Shown here piece by piece: positions 21,463 through 30,521 of a stretch of DNA of 38,193 nucleotides. Where the stretch lies: positions 1 through 38,193 of the forward strand of contig NZ_BBYJ01000046.1 of NCBI RefSeq assembly GCF_001528665.1. The letters run 5' to 3'. The first letter of the stretch is position 1. Every line of letters begins with the position of its first letter. The stretch is from Microtetraspora malaysiensis (GTDB taxonomy: Bacteria; Actinomycetota; Actinomycetes; Streptosporangiales; Streptosporangiaceae). The translations under genes were made by a program, and so were the position numbers. The notes under the pieces were generated by a model that saw only the letters and a program-made list of their open reading frames with translations, was not told the DNA's origin and did no database searches.

Positions 21463-21944
21463 CCATGATTTTCGGTTCCGACGTGCTTCGCCTCCGTTCA
21501 TGTGATGGCCTGGCTGCGCGCCACCAGGGCGAGTCGCGCCAGAGGCCGCGGTAGCGGACCCGGAGAACGCCGAAGCGCCCAGGAGTGATCCGAGACCCCT
21601 TGGCTGGCATGGCTCCCACTTCTACGGCTCCTGGTCCGCCAGTGCGCCAACCCGGTGCTTAGCGGGCTCAACACCGAACAGTTTGGAGCGCGTTCCGCTG
21701 CCTGTCGCGTCAACCATGATCAGACGAGAATCCGGTCGCGCGGGCCGAAGGCGGCCGGGTCTTGGCGGCGTAGTAGGTGCTGGGCGAGATCGACAGGCCG
21801 TGCTCGCTCAGCACACGACAGATCGGCTCGACACCGAACGGCTCACGGTGTTCGTCGATGAAGGTCACGAGTGAGTGTGTGAAAGCAGCTGGCCGCATGG
21901 CCCTTCTTATATCTTGCCTGACAGGTTATGATGGCAGAGTGATT
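21463..21944 (-). mobile_element. IS3-family transposase relic
   Basis: The minus-strand frame at 21710-21898 begins with LVTFIDEHREPFGVEPICRV and SPSTYYAAKTRPPSAR, the N-terminus of an IS3-group OrfB. The catalytic domain and any inverted repeats are missing; the rest of the region (21463-21700) has scrambled frames that I cannot assign. It sits between the right metal-block module and another PadR operon. Confidence 0.6.
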
Positions 21945-22295
21945 ATGACGGAGCCGATGTTCTTGGCTTTGACGGCACTCCTGGACGAGCCGCGGCACGG
22001 CTACGGGATAGTGCAGGAAGTGGACCGGCTGTCTGAAGGCAGGGTGCAGCTCAAGATCGGCTCCCTGTACGGGGTTCTCGACCGATTGGCCGCCGACGGC
22101 CTGGTGGAACTTGACCACGAAGAGGCGCACTCGGGACGTCTACGCCGCTACTACCGCATCACTGACACGGGTGAAGAGGCGCTTGCGACGGAACTCGCCA
22201 GGCTGAACGGCACCCTCCAGATCGCTGCGCAGCGACTCGAAACCCGCCAACGCGGTTCCGCTGGCCGACCATTGATCGCTGGAGGTTCGGCGTGA
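21945..22295 (+). CDS. PadR-family regulator (third)
   Basis: This 116-aa PadR protein has TEPMFLALTALLDEPRHGYG, LKIGSLYGVLDRLAADGLVE and RRYYRITDTGEEAL. It is of a different subgroup from the two module copies. ATG 21945 is internal to a longer frame that reads through the IS relic. The stop overlaps the GTG of the next gene (GTGA), so the pair forms an operon. An imperfect dyad TTGCCTGACAGG lies at 21914-21925. Confidence 0.85.
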   Translation: MTEPMFLALTALLDEPRHGYGIVQEVDRLSEGRVQLKIGSLYGVLDRLAADGLVELDHEEAHSGRLRRYYRITDTGEEALATELARLNGTLQIAAQRLETRQRGSAGRPLIAGGSA

Positions 22296-23311
22296 ACCTG
22301 CTGGAGCAGCGCTACCGCTTCGTCCTCAAGATGCTGCCCGCGGCCTACAGGGCCGAGCGTGAGGAAGAGATGGTCGAGGCATTCCTCGAAGGTGCCGGGC
22401 AAGCTTGCGATGAGCACAACGCGCGACCGAGCTGGAGAGAGGTCGCCTCCATCGCCGCACTGGCGATCAGGAGCAGGCTCGGCGGCCTCGGCGCTACCCC
22501 CCGCTACCGCGCCATCGGTGACGCAGTCAGGCTGGCCGCCCTGCTCGGGCTGGGCTACCAGGCTGTGATCGGCTGGATCGCCACGGCCTACTCGCTGCGT
22601 GCCCTCGGCTATCTGCCTGGACAATCGCTGGTCATCCCCCCCGACAGCCAGATGCCGGAGCTCCTGTCAATAGCGAAGAGCCTGGTCTGGATCGTCGCCT
22701 TCGCCGCGCTCGCGCTCGGCAAGATGCGGGCAGCCAAGCTCCTGGCCACGCTGGGCCTGCTGTACATGCTGGTCATGGCCGGGATCGATGCCGTCACCTG
22801 GCCTCGATTGGTCATCGACTCCGGACCTCAAATCCTGGCCACGATGGTGCCCGTCCTGGCGCTACTGACCGCCTACCACCCGGATGCACCGGTGCGGCGC
22901 TCCCTACCGATGACCGCCCTACCCGTGGGGCTGGCCGCGTTGTGCATCGCCATCGCGCTCCCCTTCACGAACACCTGGGGTATGACTGTCGCGCCTGGTC
23001 AGCCGGAAGTGTGGGTTGCCAGCTGGATCGAGCCGCAGGGCCTGACCGTGGCGGCGTTCTTGATAGCGGGCCTGCTATGCCTGATGCACAGCACCAAACC
23101 GGCCTGGCGATTGGGCCTCGCCATCGTCGCGGCGCCGATGGCCGTTGCTCGGTCACCGCTCTTCCTGATCGATGTCGAAGGCCCCGTGCAGTCGTTCGCC
23201 ATCACTCTGATCATTCAGAGTGCGGCGTTGTTGATGCTGTGCCTGGTGCTGATCGTTGCGAGTCTGCGTGTCCTGCCCCGCCCGGCTGTTCCACTTCGAG
23301 GTGGCAGCTAG
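22292..23311 (+). CDS. Membrane protein partnered with PadR
   Basis: This 339-aa protein begins with a soluble region LPAAYRAEREEEMVEAFLEG typical of PadR-linked membrane proteins, then about eight membrane helices. GTG 22292 overlaps the PadR stop. I know this as a common actinomycete two-gene arrangement with no assigned substrate. Confidence 0.78.
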   Translation: MNLLEQRYRFVLKMLPAAYRAEREEEMVEAFLEGAGQACDEHNARPSWREVASIAALAIRSRLGGLGATPRYRAIGDAVRLAALLGLGYQAVIGWIATAYSLRALGYLPGQSLVIPPDSQMPELLSIAKSLVWIVAFAALALGKMRAAKLLATLGLLYMLVMAGIDAVTWPRLVIDSGPQILATMVPVLALLTAYHPDAPVRRSLPMTALPVGLAALCIAIALPFTNTWGMTVAPGQPEVWVASWIEPQGLTVAAFLIAGLLCLMHSTKPAWRLGLAIVAAPMAVARSPLFLIDVEGPVQSFAITLIIQSAALLMLCLVLIVASLRVLPRPAVPLRGGS

Positions 23312-23429
23312 CTGCCGGGAAGTCATGTCGCTGGGAAACGATCACAGCGATCCTGAGAAACGATCTCCTAGGCATCGACGCCATCCCAGGTCATACCTAC
23401 TCGTGAACACCCCATCTCATTGGAGAGGG

Positions 23430-24498
23430 AGAGTCCGTCATCGGCATCACCCGGCTGGTCCAGGGCGCCGCGGCCGCGGTGATGATGCCCGCGTCCCTGG
23501 CCCTGGTCCGCCAGGGCTTCCCCGACCAGGCGAGCCGGGCACGGGCGATCGCCATCTGGACCATGGGCGGCGCGGTCGCGGTGGCGGCCGGCCCGGTGCT
23601 CGGCGGCGCGCTCACGGCCACGGCGGGCTGGCGGTGGATCTTCTTCGTCAACCTCCCGGCGGGCCTGCTGGCGCTCGTCCTGCTCGCCCGCGTGCCGGCC
23701 TCACCGCGGCTGCCCGTGCGGCTCGACCTCCCCGGGCAGGTGGCCGCGGTCATCGCGATGGGCGGGCTGACCTACGGCGTGATCGAGGGCGGCGACCAGG
23801 GCTTCGGCCGGCCGCTGGTACTGGCGTCGCTGTTGGTGGCCGTGGTCGCCGCGGCCGTCTTCCTCGCCGTCCAGGCCAGGAGCTCCCACCCGACGCTCCC
23901 GCTGCCGCTGTTCCGCTCGCGGGCGGCGGCGGTGTCCCTCGCCATCGGCTTCATGCTCAACGCCGCCTACTACGGCGGGGTGTTCGTCTTCAGCCTGTAC
24001 CTGCAGCAGGAACGCGGCCAGTCCGCGCTGCAGGCCGGGCTGATGTTCATCCCGATGACGGCGCTGGTCGCCGTCGTGAACCTGGCCTCCGCGAGCCTGG
24101 CCAGGCGGTACGGCCCGCGCGTCCCGATGGTGGCAGGACAACTGGTCGGGACCGCCGGGCTGCTCTCCCTGCTGAGCGTCGGAGCGCACACCGACGTGTG
24201 GCTGGTGGCGGCGTTGATGGTGCCGGTCGGGCTCGGCGGGGCGCTGACGGTGCCCGCGCTGACCGCGCTGCTGCTCGACTCGGTGCCCGCGGACCGGGCC
24301 GGCACCGCTTCGGCCGTACTGAACACGGGCCGTCAGGTGGGCGGGGCGATCGCGGTCGCGGTGTTCGGCGCGTTGCTGGCCGGGGCTGACACGTTCCTGG
24401 CCGGAATGCGGTGGAGCATGCTGCTCGCGGCGGCCGGGCTGGTCCTGACCGCGGGCGCGACGCTGACCCTGCCACGAACGGTCACCGACCGGGGGTGA
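23430..24498 (+). pseudogene. DHA2-type MFS transporter, 5' truncated
   Basis: The frame contains ITRLVQGAAAAVMMPASLAL, GWRWIFFVNLPAGLLALVLL (the DHA2 14-TM family landmark) and then continuous homology to the end. The first three or so membrane helices and start codon are missing; the homology begins around 23430 after unrelated sequence. The rest is intact (about 355 codons). ATG 23479 could give a shortened product, unlikely to function. Confidence 0.75.
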
Positions 24499-25020
24499 CC
24501 TCGAGGATGGTCTGAGTGAATTCCGAGAGCCCGGCGGTGTCGTTCGCTGTACGCCACATCAGCGCGTACTCCAGGGGCGGCGCGTCGTCGAACGGGACGT
24601 AGACGATGTCCGGGCGGCCGTAATAGCGCCCGCCCTGACGGCCGCCACCGTGGTCCCCTTCCCCGCACCGACCAGCGAGAGCGCCGCCTGCCATCCGGCG
24701 GCCCGGGGTCCGTGCCGGATCGGGCGGCCCTTCGGGGTATGCAACGGGAAGTGGGCATCGCGCCAGACGCGAGCCCCGCCAGTAGGCGTGATCATCGGCA
24801 GGACCGCGAGATCCTCCAACGACACCGGTTCCCGCTTCGCCAGGGGGTGACTCGCGGGCACGAGTAGCGCGCGGGGCTCGGTGAACAGCACGGGGCCGAC
24901 GGTGATCGCCGGGTCGTCGATGGGAGGCTCGGCGATCATCAGATCGACGTCCTTCTCCTGCAACGCCGTGATGGCCGCGTCGTACGTCACCTCCTGCGCC
25001 TCGATGACGCACCGCGGATG
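24482..25020 (-). pseudogene. LysR-family regulator, substrate-binding domain with frameshift
   Basis: One minus-strand frame gives VTYDAAITALQEKDVDLMIA, EPPIDDPAITVGPVLFTEPR and PLAKREPVSLEDLAVLP (about 24640-25010); a second frame continues as GRPDIVYVPFDDAPPLEYAL to the stop at 24482. These are consecutive parts of a LysR substrate-binding domain broken by a frameshift near 24640. The helix-turn-helix half is missing. It is tail to tail with the truncated MFS gene. Confidence 0.7.
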
Positions 25021-25026
25021 GCAACA

Positions 25027-25284
25027 CGCGAGCAAACAACGAGCAAGCAACGGGGGCCTGCTTCTCGGGCCGAGATCGGCCCACATCGAGAAATTGCAGG
25101 TCAGGGGCGCGACCCCGAACGCGCAGCGGCCCCGCTGGACGGTGGAAAGCGCATCGCACGAGAGCGGCCGAACAACCTGCCGCTTCTGCGTGAGGGTTCT
25201 TCTCTGTGTCGGCGCTACCCCCGATCGCGGGCTGTGAAGTACGGCTGAGGCGAGCAGGCGGAAATGCGCGAGCAAACAACGAGC
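25027..25284. repeat. 18-bp direct repeat flanking 222 bp
   Basis: CGCGAGCAAACAACGAGC occurs at 25027-25044 and again at 25267-25284, exactly 240 bp apart. Between them is a 7-bp inverted repeat GGGCCGA-GA-TCGGCCC near 25070-25085. No coding sequence is convincing. It could be a small non-autonomous element or a remnant duplication next to the broken LysR gene. The remainder of 25285-25560 shows nothing I can assign. Confidence 0.5.
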
Positions 25285-25564
25285 GACCATCCCGGCGATG
25301 GCATGAGCAATGTATGCCTGGATGACGTTGCAACCCCAGCCGTGTACCGCGAGCAGCCACGGAGCAACCATGCGTTTACTGCGCCCACCGGCGCCGCTCC
25401 GGGGATAGTTCGGGGCGGGCGTCATCCCGACGAGAGAAGTGTGGGCGGTGCCGCACTGAGCCTACGCGGCACGGGGTGGAATGACCTGTCACAACCGTGC
25501 ACGTCGGAACAGACAACAGCGGACGGAAGGACAGAGACGCGGCACGTACTGGACGAGCACTTGA

Positions 25565-25580
25565 TGTGAGCTAGATCACA
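25565..25580. promoter_or_regulatory. CRP/FNR-type operator, perfect palindrome
   Basis: TGTGA-N6-TCACA is the full consensus for CRP-family regulators, including mycobacterial CRP. A half site TGTGATCACT follows at 25621-25630, and CTTTACGTAAAG (about 25591-25602) lies between. It is 161 nt upstream of the WD40 gene. Confidence 0.55.
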
Positions 25581-25740
25581 TTTTATCCACTCTTTACGTA
25601 AAGATCGTCGACAGGTACTGTGTGATCACTTTCTTAAAGATCGCTCCAACGTTGCTGAGTAGTTCCTGTGACTCAGTCTCTATACGCACGTCTACCAAAC
25701 GGAATACGCGCCGCTGTGATCCGGATGGACTGGAGCCGAG

Positions 25741-27156
25741 ATGAATGACCTGGCCGGAGCCCGCCATGCGGATGCACGCGGAGGTCCTCGCCGGAGAACG
25801 TGCGCCTTAGTGCTTGCCGTGCTCCTGGCCGTCTCCTGGGGCGTGGCTGGACTGGCGTGGAAGCGTGAGCACGACAGGGCGTCGGCTCAGGAGCGGATCG
25901 CACTGGCTCATGGGCTCGCGCTCCACGCCGCGGAACTGCGTGACGCCGACCGCCGCATGGCCCTACACCTCGGCTTGGCCGCAGTCAGGATCCGCCCTGA
26001 CGAGCAGACCCGGGCGGGGCTGATCGACACTATGGTCGGGATACGCGGCAATGAACTCACCCCGGACGTCTCCGGCGAGGTGGTGCTGAGCGACGACGGG
26101 CGGATCGCCCTGGCCGGCGGCGACGAAATGAGCGTCTGGGACCTCACGACCTGGCTCGATCCCAAGATCGTCAATAAGTCCGATCGGGTCGCCGTGTTGA
26201 AGGACCGCAGGGAAGGCATGAGCATGACGGCGCTGAGCGGCGACGGTCGGACGGCGCTGACCGGCGGCGACGTCGGCGACACGATCGTGTGGGATCTCAC
26301 CGATCCGGCCAAGCCGATCCGGGCGGCCGTAATGGCGGGCGGGAAGAACGACGAGGACGACGCCAGCGTCCTGGCGATGGCGTTGTCGCGCGACGGCCGC
26401 GCGGCGGTGACCGCCGACCTCGGCGGCGACCTGACCGTGTGGGATCTGACCGACCGGTCTCGTCCCGTGCGCCGGTCGGTGACGAGATTTCTCACCTTCG
26501 CCATCGTTGGCGACATCAGACTCAGCGCGGACGGCGGGATCGCCGTCATCTCGTACGAGAGCAGTTTGTCCAACTATCGAGCGGTGATGGTCTGGGACCT
26601 TTCCGATCCCTCGCGTCCGGTCAAGTCGGCCGACCTGGTGCCTGCCGAGAAGTATGCGAGCGCGACGGCGATGAGCGCGGACGGGCGCGTCGTCCTTGTC
26701 GGGAACGCGCATTCGGCCGAGGTCTGGAACCTCGATGACCCGTCGCGTCCGGTTCGCACGGCTACGCTTGATGTGCCCCTCAATGATATGTACAGCATGG
26801 CCTTGACCCCCGATGGGAAGACCGCCCTGCTCGCGGGACCGAGCGATTCAGCAATCCTCTGGGACCTTTCCGACAGGTCCAGGCCGGCCCGGCTGGCCGC
26901 GTTGAAGGGATACACGAGGGAGATCAACTCCGTGGCTCTCGGTGCCGATGGCGGCGTCGCCCTGGCGGCTGGCCCCGGCGGGGTCTTCCTGTGGGATCTC
27001 AGGGACCTCGCCGAGATCGTCGCCGATCCGGGGCGGGCTGCTTGCGGAGTCAACCCCGGCACGGAGATCAGCAAGGCGGACTGGGCCCGTTACACGGGCG
27101 GCGCGGACTGGTTGGACTATGCGGTCGAGGCCTCTGACCTCCTTTTCGTTTGCTAA
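25741..27156 (+). CDS. Membrane-anchored WD40-repeat protein
   Basis: This 471-aa protein has an N-terminal membrane helix (CALVLAVLLAVSWGVAGLAW, about 21-40), a helical segment (AHGLALHAAELRDADRRMAL) and about seven WD-type blades marked by repeating VWDLT/LWDLS-D-xxRP and LSxDGRxAL patterns. Actinomycete relatives are often fused to AAA/kinase domains; here the N-terminal effector is lacking. The C-terminus has ADWARYTGG, a common tail in this group. It probably acts as a surface or scaffold protein; partners are unknown. Confidence 0.8.
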   Translation: MNDLAGARHADARGGPRRRTCALVLAVLLAVSWGVAGLAWKREHDRASAQERIALAHGLALHAAELRDADRRMALHLGLAAVRIRPDEQTRAGLIDTMVGIRGNELTPDVSGEVVLSDDGRIALAGGDEMSVWDLTTWLDPKIVNKSDRVAVLKDRREGMSMTALSGDGRTALTGGDVGDTIVWDLTDPAKPIRAAVMAGGKNDEDDASVLAMALSRDGRAAVTADLGGDLTVWDLTDRSRPVRRSVTRFLTFAIVGDIRLSADGGIAVISYESSLSNYRAVMVWDLSDPSRPVKSADLVPAEKYASATAMSADGRVVLVGNAHSAEVWNLDDPSRPVRTATLDVPLNDMYSMALTPDGKTALLAGPSDSAILWDLSDRSRPARLAALKGYTREINSVALGADGGVALAAGPGGVFLWDLRDLAEIVADPGRAACGVNPGTEISKADWARYTGGADWLDYAVEASDLLFVC

Positions 27157-27297
27157 TCAACCCGGGCTCCATGTAACGCCTGCCTTCGCTACGGCGCCTC
27201 GCGTCAGGCACGGAGTGTCAGAGCAGAGCCGGGACGGATGGTGGGGGTGCCACAGCGTAGGGCTGTAGCGGGTCACTTGGGTTGATGACGCGCGGGC

Positions 27298-27563
27298 TCA
27301 GACCAAGCCGCACAGCCCCAGAGTTGGTGCAGGGAGTTCAGTCGAACTCGCCGTTTTGACGCCGGCGATGAAGGCTTCCCACTCGCTGGGCGTGAAGATG
27401 AGGGCGGGGCCGTCGGGGTCCTTGGAGTCTCGAACCGCGTACAGGCGTTCGCCGGTGTGGTGGCCGTCAGTGGCCGAGATGACGGCCACCTCGACGCAGT
27501 CGCCGTTGGCGCCGCTGCGGGTGCTCTGCGCCACTCGGCGTGGAGGAGATCAAGCCGGGGCAT
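27298..27563 (-). pseudogene. DUF397 protein with single-base frameshift
   Basis: ATG 27563 begins MPRLDLLHAEWR, the typical DUF397 start, but the frame then breaks; the remaining domain (QSTRSGANGDCVEVA, then YAVRDSKDPDGPALIFTPSE and FIAGVK) lies in the next frame. Restoring one base near 27525 would rejoin them. A shorter product from GTG 27534 could still be made, so it may be partly functional. DUF397 genes normally follow an XRE regulator, which is absent here. Confidence 0.7.
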
Positions 27564-27892
27564 CCTCGCGTCTGCATCCACGCAGGTCGTAGGCACGGTG
27601 GGCGATCTCGGTCCTAGTGGGTGTCCCGAGCGCTTCAGGGCGGGCATGAAGATCGGCCGTGGTGGCGAGCTTGGCCTCCCTCACGGTGACGAACGCGGGC
27701 CGCTTCGTCGTCTCAGGCAGTTGCCGAAAGACGCAGCGGCGCGCGGCGGGCCTTAGTCGGCATCTAGAAGGCCCTCCGCTCCCGAACATGTCCCCAGCCG
27801 CCAGGCAGCGGAGTGAGGGATCGCGCTTGCGGTTCGTGATCGTTTCGGTGCGGTTCGCCCAGCCGTGTGCGCGCCGGGGGCTTCGGTGGCCC
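27564..27892. other. Non-coding region
   Basis: No convincing gene or element. A 30-nt segment at 27770-27799, starting GGCCCTCCGCT, recurs at 28834-28863 with four mismatches in the same orientation, flanking the lipoprotein gene. Confidence 0.5.
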
Positions 27893-28720
27893 TCACTGCG
27901 GCTGAACGGCGATCGAGTCGGCGGAGAGCGTGACCTCGACGGTGATGTGCGGATTGTCCAGCTGCGGAAGCTGAAGCCCACGCTTGAACTCCTCCGCATT
28001 GTCCGGCATCACCTTCGGCTGAACTGTGACCTTGACTTGGCCGGTCTCGTCATCTGGGTGCGCCATCATCGTGGCCACCTCAGAACGGGGTCGGAGCCAG
28101 GAGACGACCGTGTCCTGGGCCTGCCGGAGCTCCGCGGCCGAGAATCCCTTGCCGCCGATCAGGGTGACCTCCATGGGGAGGGTCCTGGCCAGCTCGATCG
28201 CGCGAGTCGGGATGGGACCCTTGAAGCCGACGCGCAGCCCCCGCTGGTCCTCGACGTATCTGACGCCGGAGATCTCGTCGGGGAACTCCACGTTAAGTTT
28301 GTCGATCACCCGGCTGTTGGACGACTGTGAGCCGAAGCGGTCGATGGCCTCCTCGTAGGAGATGCCCTCCGATTTGGCGATGGCCCCGAGGTCGACCAGC
28401 TCAGCGTAGGGAATGCCGTCGATCGCCACGTCCGGGTCGGTCACCGCAGGGTCGTAACCCTCGAAGTCCGTCGGCTTGGGCGATGAGGTAGCAGCCACCC
28501 GGGTCGCGTACCGCTTGACGACCTCCTTTAGGGGGCGGCCCGACGACGCCGCCTCTGGCATGAGCCGCTCCAGGGTGGGCCGATGCGCTTTGGGCTGATC
28601 GGCCCGCGGCAACACGATCGTCTCGGTCCCGGCCACAGTGGATACCGGACCAGCACCAGACTGGCCGCAGGCGCACAACGACGCGAGCACCGCGATGACG
28701 GTCAAACGCGATCTCTTCAT
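27893..28720 (-). CDS. Secreted lipoprotein with protease-propeptide-like domain
   Basis: The protein (275 aa from ATG 28720) has a lipoprotein signal (MKRSRLTVIAVLASLCACG; Cys about 18) and a C-terminal domain, SYEEAIDRFG through VEFPDEISG, GLRVGFKGPIPTRAIELA and VTLIGGKGFSAAEL, which resembles the propeptide-like domains of streptogrisin-type proteases. No protease triad is present, so it may be a stand-alone propeptide-like lipoprotein. The annotated longer start is less likely because the signal peptide begins at 28720. Confidence 0.72.
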   Translation of the reverse strand: MKRSRLTVIAVLASLCACGQSGAGPVSTVAGTETIVLPRADQPKAHRPTLERLMPEAASSGRPLKEVVKRYATRVAATSSPKPTDFEGYDPAVTDPDVAIDGIPYAELVDLGAIAKSEGISYEEAIDRFGSQSSNSRVIDKLNVEFPDEISGVRYVEDQRGLRVGFKGPIPTRAIELARTLPMEVTLIGGKGFSAAELRQAQDTVVSWLRPRSEVATMMAHPDDETGQVKVTVQPKVMPDNAEEFKRGLQLPQLDNPHITVEVTLSADSIAVQPQ

Positions 28721-28957
28721 ACCTGAGGGACGCGCCACCGGCCTGGAGGGTTCATCCAGGCACCCATCCAGTACGGCCAAGCCCGTTCATCAGAGTGCTC
28801 CTCCAATGCGGACCTTGCGTGCCCACCATAAGTGGCCCTCCGCTCTCAAACGTGTCCCCAGCCCCAAAGTGGGCTTGATCGCGCAGTGGCACCTTCTCGG
28901 AGTGCCGGAATTAGAAGATTTCCCGACACCCGCCGAGCTGGCCCGAGACCACAATGC

Positions 28958-29430
28958 GCAATGAGGCCCGGCCGCTGGGGGCAGGGGAGGCGGCACGCTC
29001 GCGATTGCAGCGGGGCATATCCAGGCGCCGCAATGAGGCGCGACCACTGGGGTCGGGTGAGACGCTCCGCGGCATCATCGACCGCGATCTGGTTGATGGC
29101 GTGCTGCAATGAGGTCCAGCCGCTGGGGCCGGGTGAGACCAGATCCCACGCATGTAGCCATACGCGGCGACGCCCCCGTAATGAGGCCCGGCGCAAGGCC
29201 GGGTGAGAGACTCCGCGGCATCATCGACCGCGACCTGATTGACGGAGTGCCACAATGAGGACCAGCCGCGCAGGTCGGGTGAGACTCATGAGGTCCTCGA
29301 CCTACTGATCCAGATAGAGGTTCCGCGATGAGACCCGACCACGGAGGCCGGGTGAGACTACTCCCACCACGTCGCCCGAACAGGCTGGGCGAAGCCGCAA
29401 TGAGGCCCGGCCGTTAGGGGGCGGGGGGCC
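28958..29430 (-). CRISPR. Degenerate CRISPR-like array, seven repeats, no cas genes in window
   Basis: Seven repeats of about 34 nt begin GCAATGAGGCCC and end GGGTGAGAC, with a GC-rich centre of imperfect dyad symmetry (GGCCGCTGGGGCC type). Starts: 28958, 29030, 29106, 29178, 29252, 29325 and 29397; spacers are 37-42 nt. The first and last repeats are most diverged at the GGGTGAGAC end. Read on the minus strand, repeats begin GTCTCACCC and end CTCATTGC, the usual handle orientation, so transcription is probably leftward. Spacers 2 and 4 are near-identical. No cas gene is within the window. Confidence 0.72.
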
Positions 29431-29814
29431 CGGCCACGGCTCGTACGGCCGCTGAGCTGGACTTCGGGTCGGTCGTGAGTGACCGTGGTTGACCCCTCGT
29501 CACCTTGCTTAATGGCCCGCTAATGGCCCGGCAACCAGGGCATGATGTGCGGATGCGTGTTCACCTCGTCCCACCTGGCGACGAGGCTGACGGGATCCCT
29601 GTCAGCGCGAATGGTCTTGCTGAGGTGCTCACACCCGTCGATTGGGATGCCATGCGAGCAGGGCTGGGGAGACCGCGAGGTGCACGTCCACGGCGTCGAC
29701 GTCGGGATAAGGGCCGGCCACCCCGGCTGCGATTCCTCATCGGCCCGCCTTGCCATTTGATCATCACGCCTCACAAGACGTGGGGATCTATGCCGCTCTA
29801 CCGAAAGGTCTTCC
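29431..29814. other. Region between CRISPR-like array and DUF4241 gene
   Basis: A plus-strand frame at about 29551-29680 reads MRVHLVPPGDEADGIPVSAN and so on but loses coding character and has no recognisable family. The array leader, if any, would lie here, on the minus strand, but I can identify no clear leader or promoter. Confidence 0.35.
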
Positions 29815-30474
29815 ATGGCCCTGCCCCCGCCCGACTTCGAGTCGATGTTCCGGCCAGGGATGAGGTATGGCTGGCCAAACCGGGACCCGGTCGGCATCTT
29901 CGTGGTGGACGTGGGCGCGGTGAACCTGGCCAGCGGCCGACTGGTCGTACGGGACAACGACTGGTCGGTTCAGGACTCCGGACGTGATGCGGAGGCGTTC
30001 ACTGAGGAGATCCCGCCCGGACGGTACCGGGTGGTGCTTTCATTGGTGGACTTCGACGAATGGGTGCGGGGCGCCGCCGCCAAGGTCGTGATCAGGGATG
30101 AACCGGCGGTGTCCTGGGAGATGGCGCTGTGTCCTGGTCAGGACCCATCGAAACTCGGCGAAGAGGAGTTCTTCGGATTCGGCGTCGACAGCGGGCAGGG
30201 ATGCTTCCTTGACGTGACGGCTCTGCCTCTGCTGCGCCGGTTCCAGGACGACACTCGTGCCGAGTGGGAGGGGATCCGCAAAGACGTGATGCGGGATGGC
30301 TGGGCCGAGGTCACTGATGCCGAGTCCGGGCTGAACGTCATCTTGTTCGACTGCGGGATGGGGGATGGGGCGTACCCGACCTGGATCGGGCGCTCGACTG
30401 GCGGTGAAGCCGTGTGCTTCATTAGCGACTTAGAGCTCTTGAGCCACAGCTTGGGCCCAATCGGGGATCTGTAA
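29815..30474 (+). CDS. DUF4241 protein
   Basis: This 219-aa protein has the DUF4241 features: an N-terminal GIFVVDVGAVNLASGRLVVRD segment, EEIPPGRYRVVLSLV, and the C-terminal VILFDCGMGDGAYPTWIGRS block, followed by AVCFISDLELL. Function of the family is unknown. GAAAGG lies before ATG 29815. It ends just upstream of the tRNA-3'-end sequence. Standing next to a CRISPR-like array and an att-like site, it may be mobile-element cargo. Confidence 0.85.
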   Translation: MALPPPDFESMFRPGMRYGWPNRDPVGIFVVDVGAVNLASGRLVVRDNDWSVQDSGRDAEAFTEEIPPGRYRVVLSLVDFDEWVRGAAAKVVIRDEPAVSWEMALCPGQDPSKLGEEEFFGFGVDSGQGCFLDVTALPLLRRFQDDTRAEWEGIRKDVMRDGWAEVTDAESGLNVILFDCGMGDGAYPTWIGRSTGGEAVCFISDLELLSHSLGPIGDL

Positions 30475-30493
30475 AAGCGTCGGTTCAGCCTAC

Positions 30494-30521
30494 CCAGGTT
30501 CGAACCCTGGACCTGCCACCA
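30494..30521 (+). other. tRNA 3'-end fragment, candidate attachment site
   Basis: CCAGG-TTCGAAC-CCTGG is a perfect T-arm, followed by ACCTGCC-A-CCA, a complete acceptor 3' strand with discriminator and CCA. The matching 5' strand (GGCAGGT) and the D and anticodon arms are absent upstream. This is the form of a tRNA 3' copy left at one end of an integrated element; the intact tRNA would lie beyond the window to the left if the element lies on the left. Confidence 0.6.

Noticed and set aside
25018-25248. 76-aa plus-strand ORF
   Set aside because: It overlaps the direct-repeat element and has no domain or start context.
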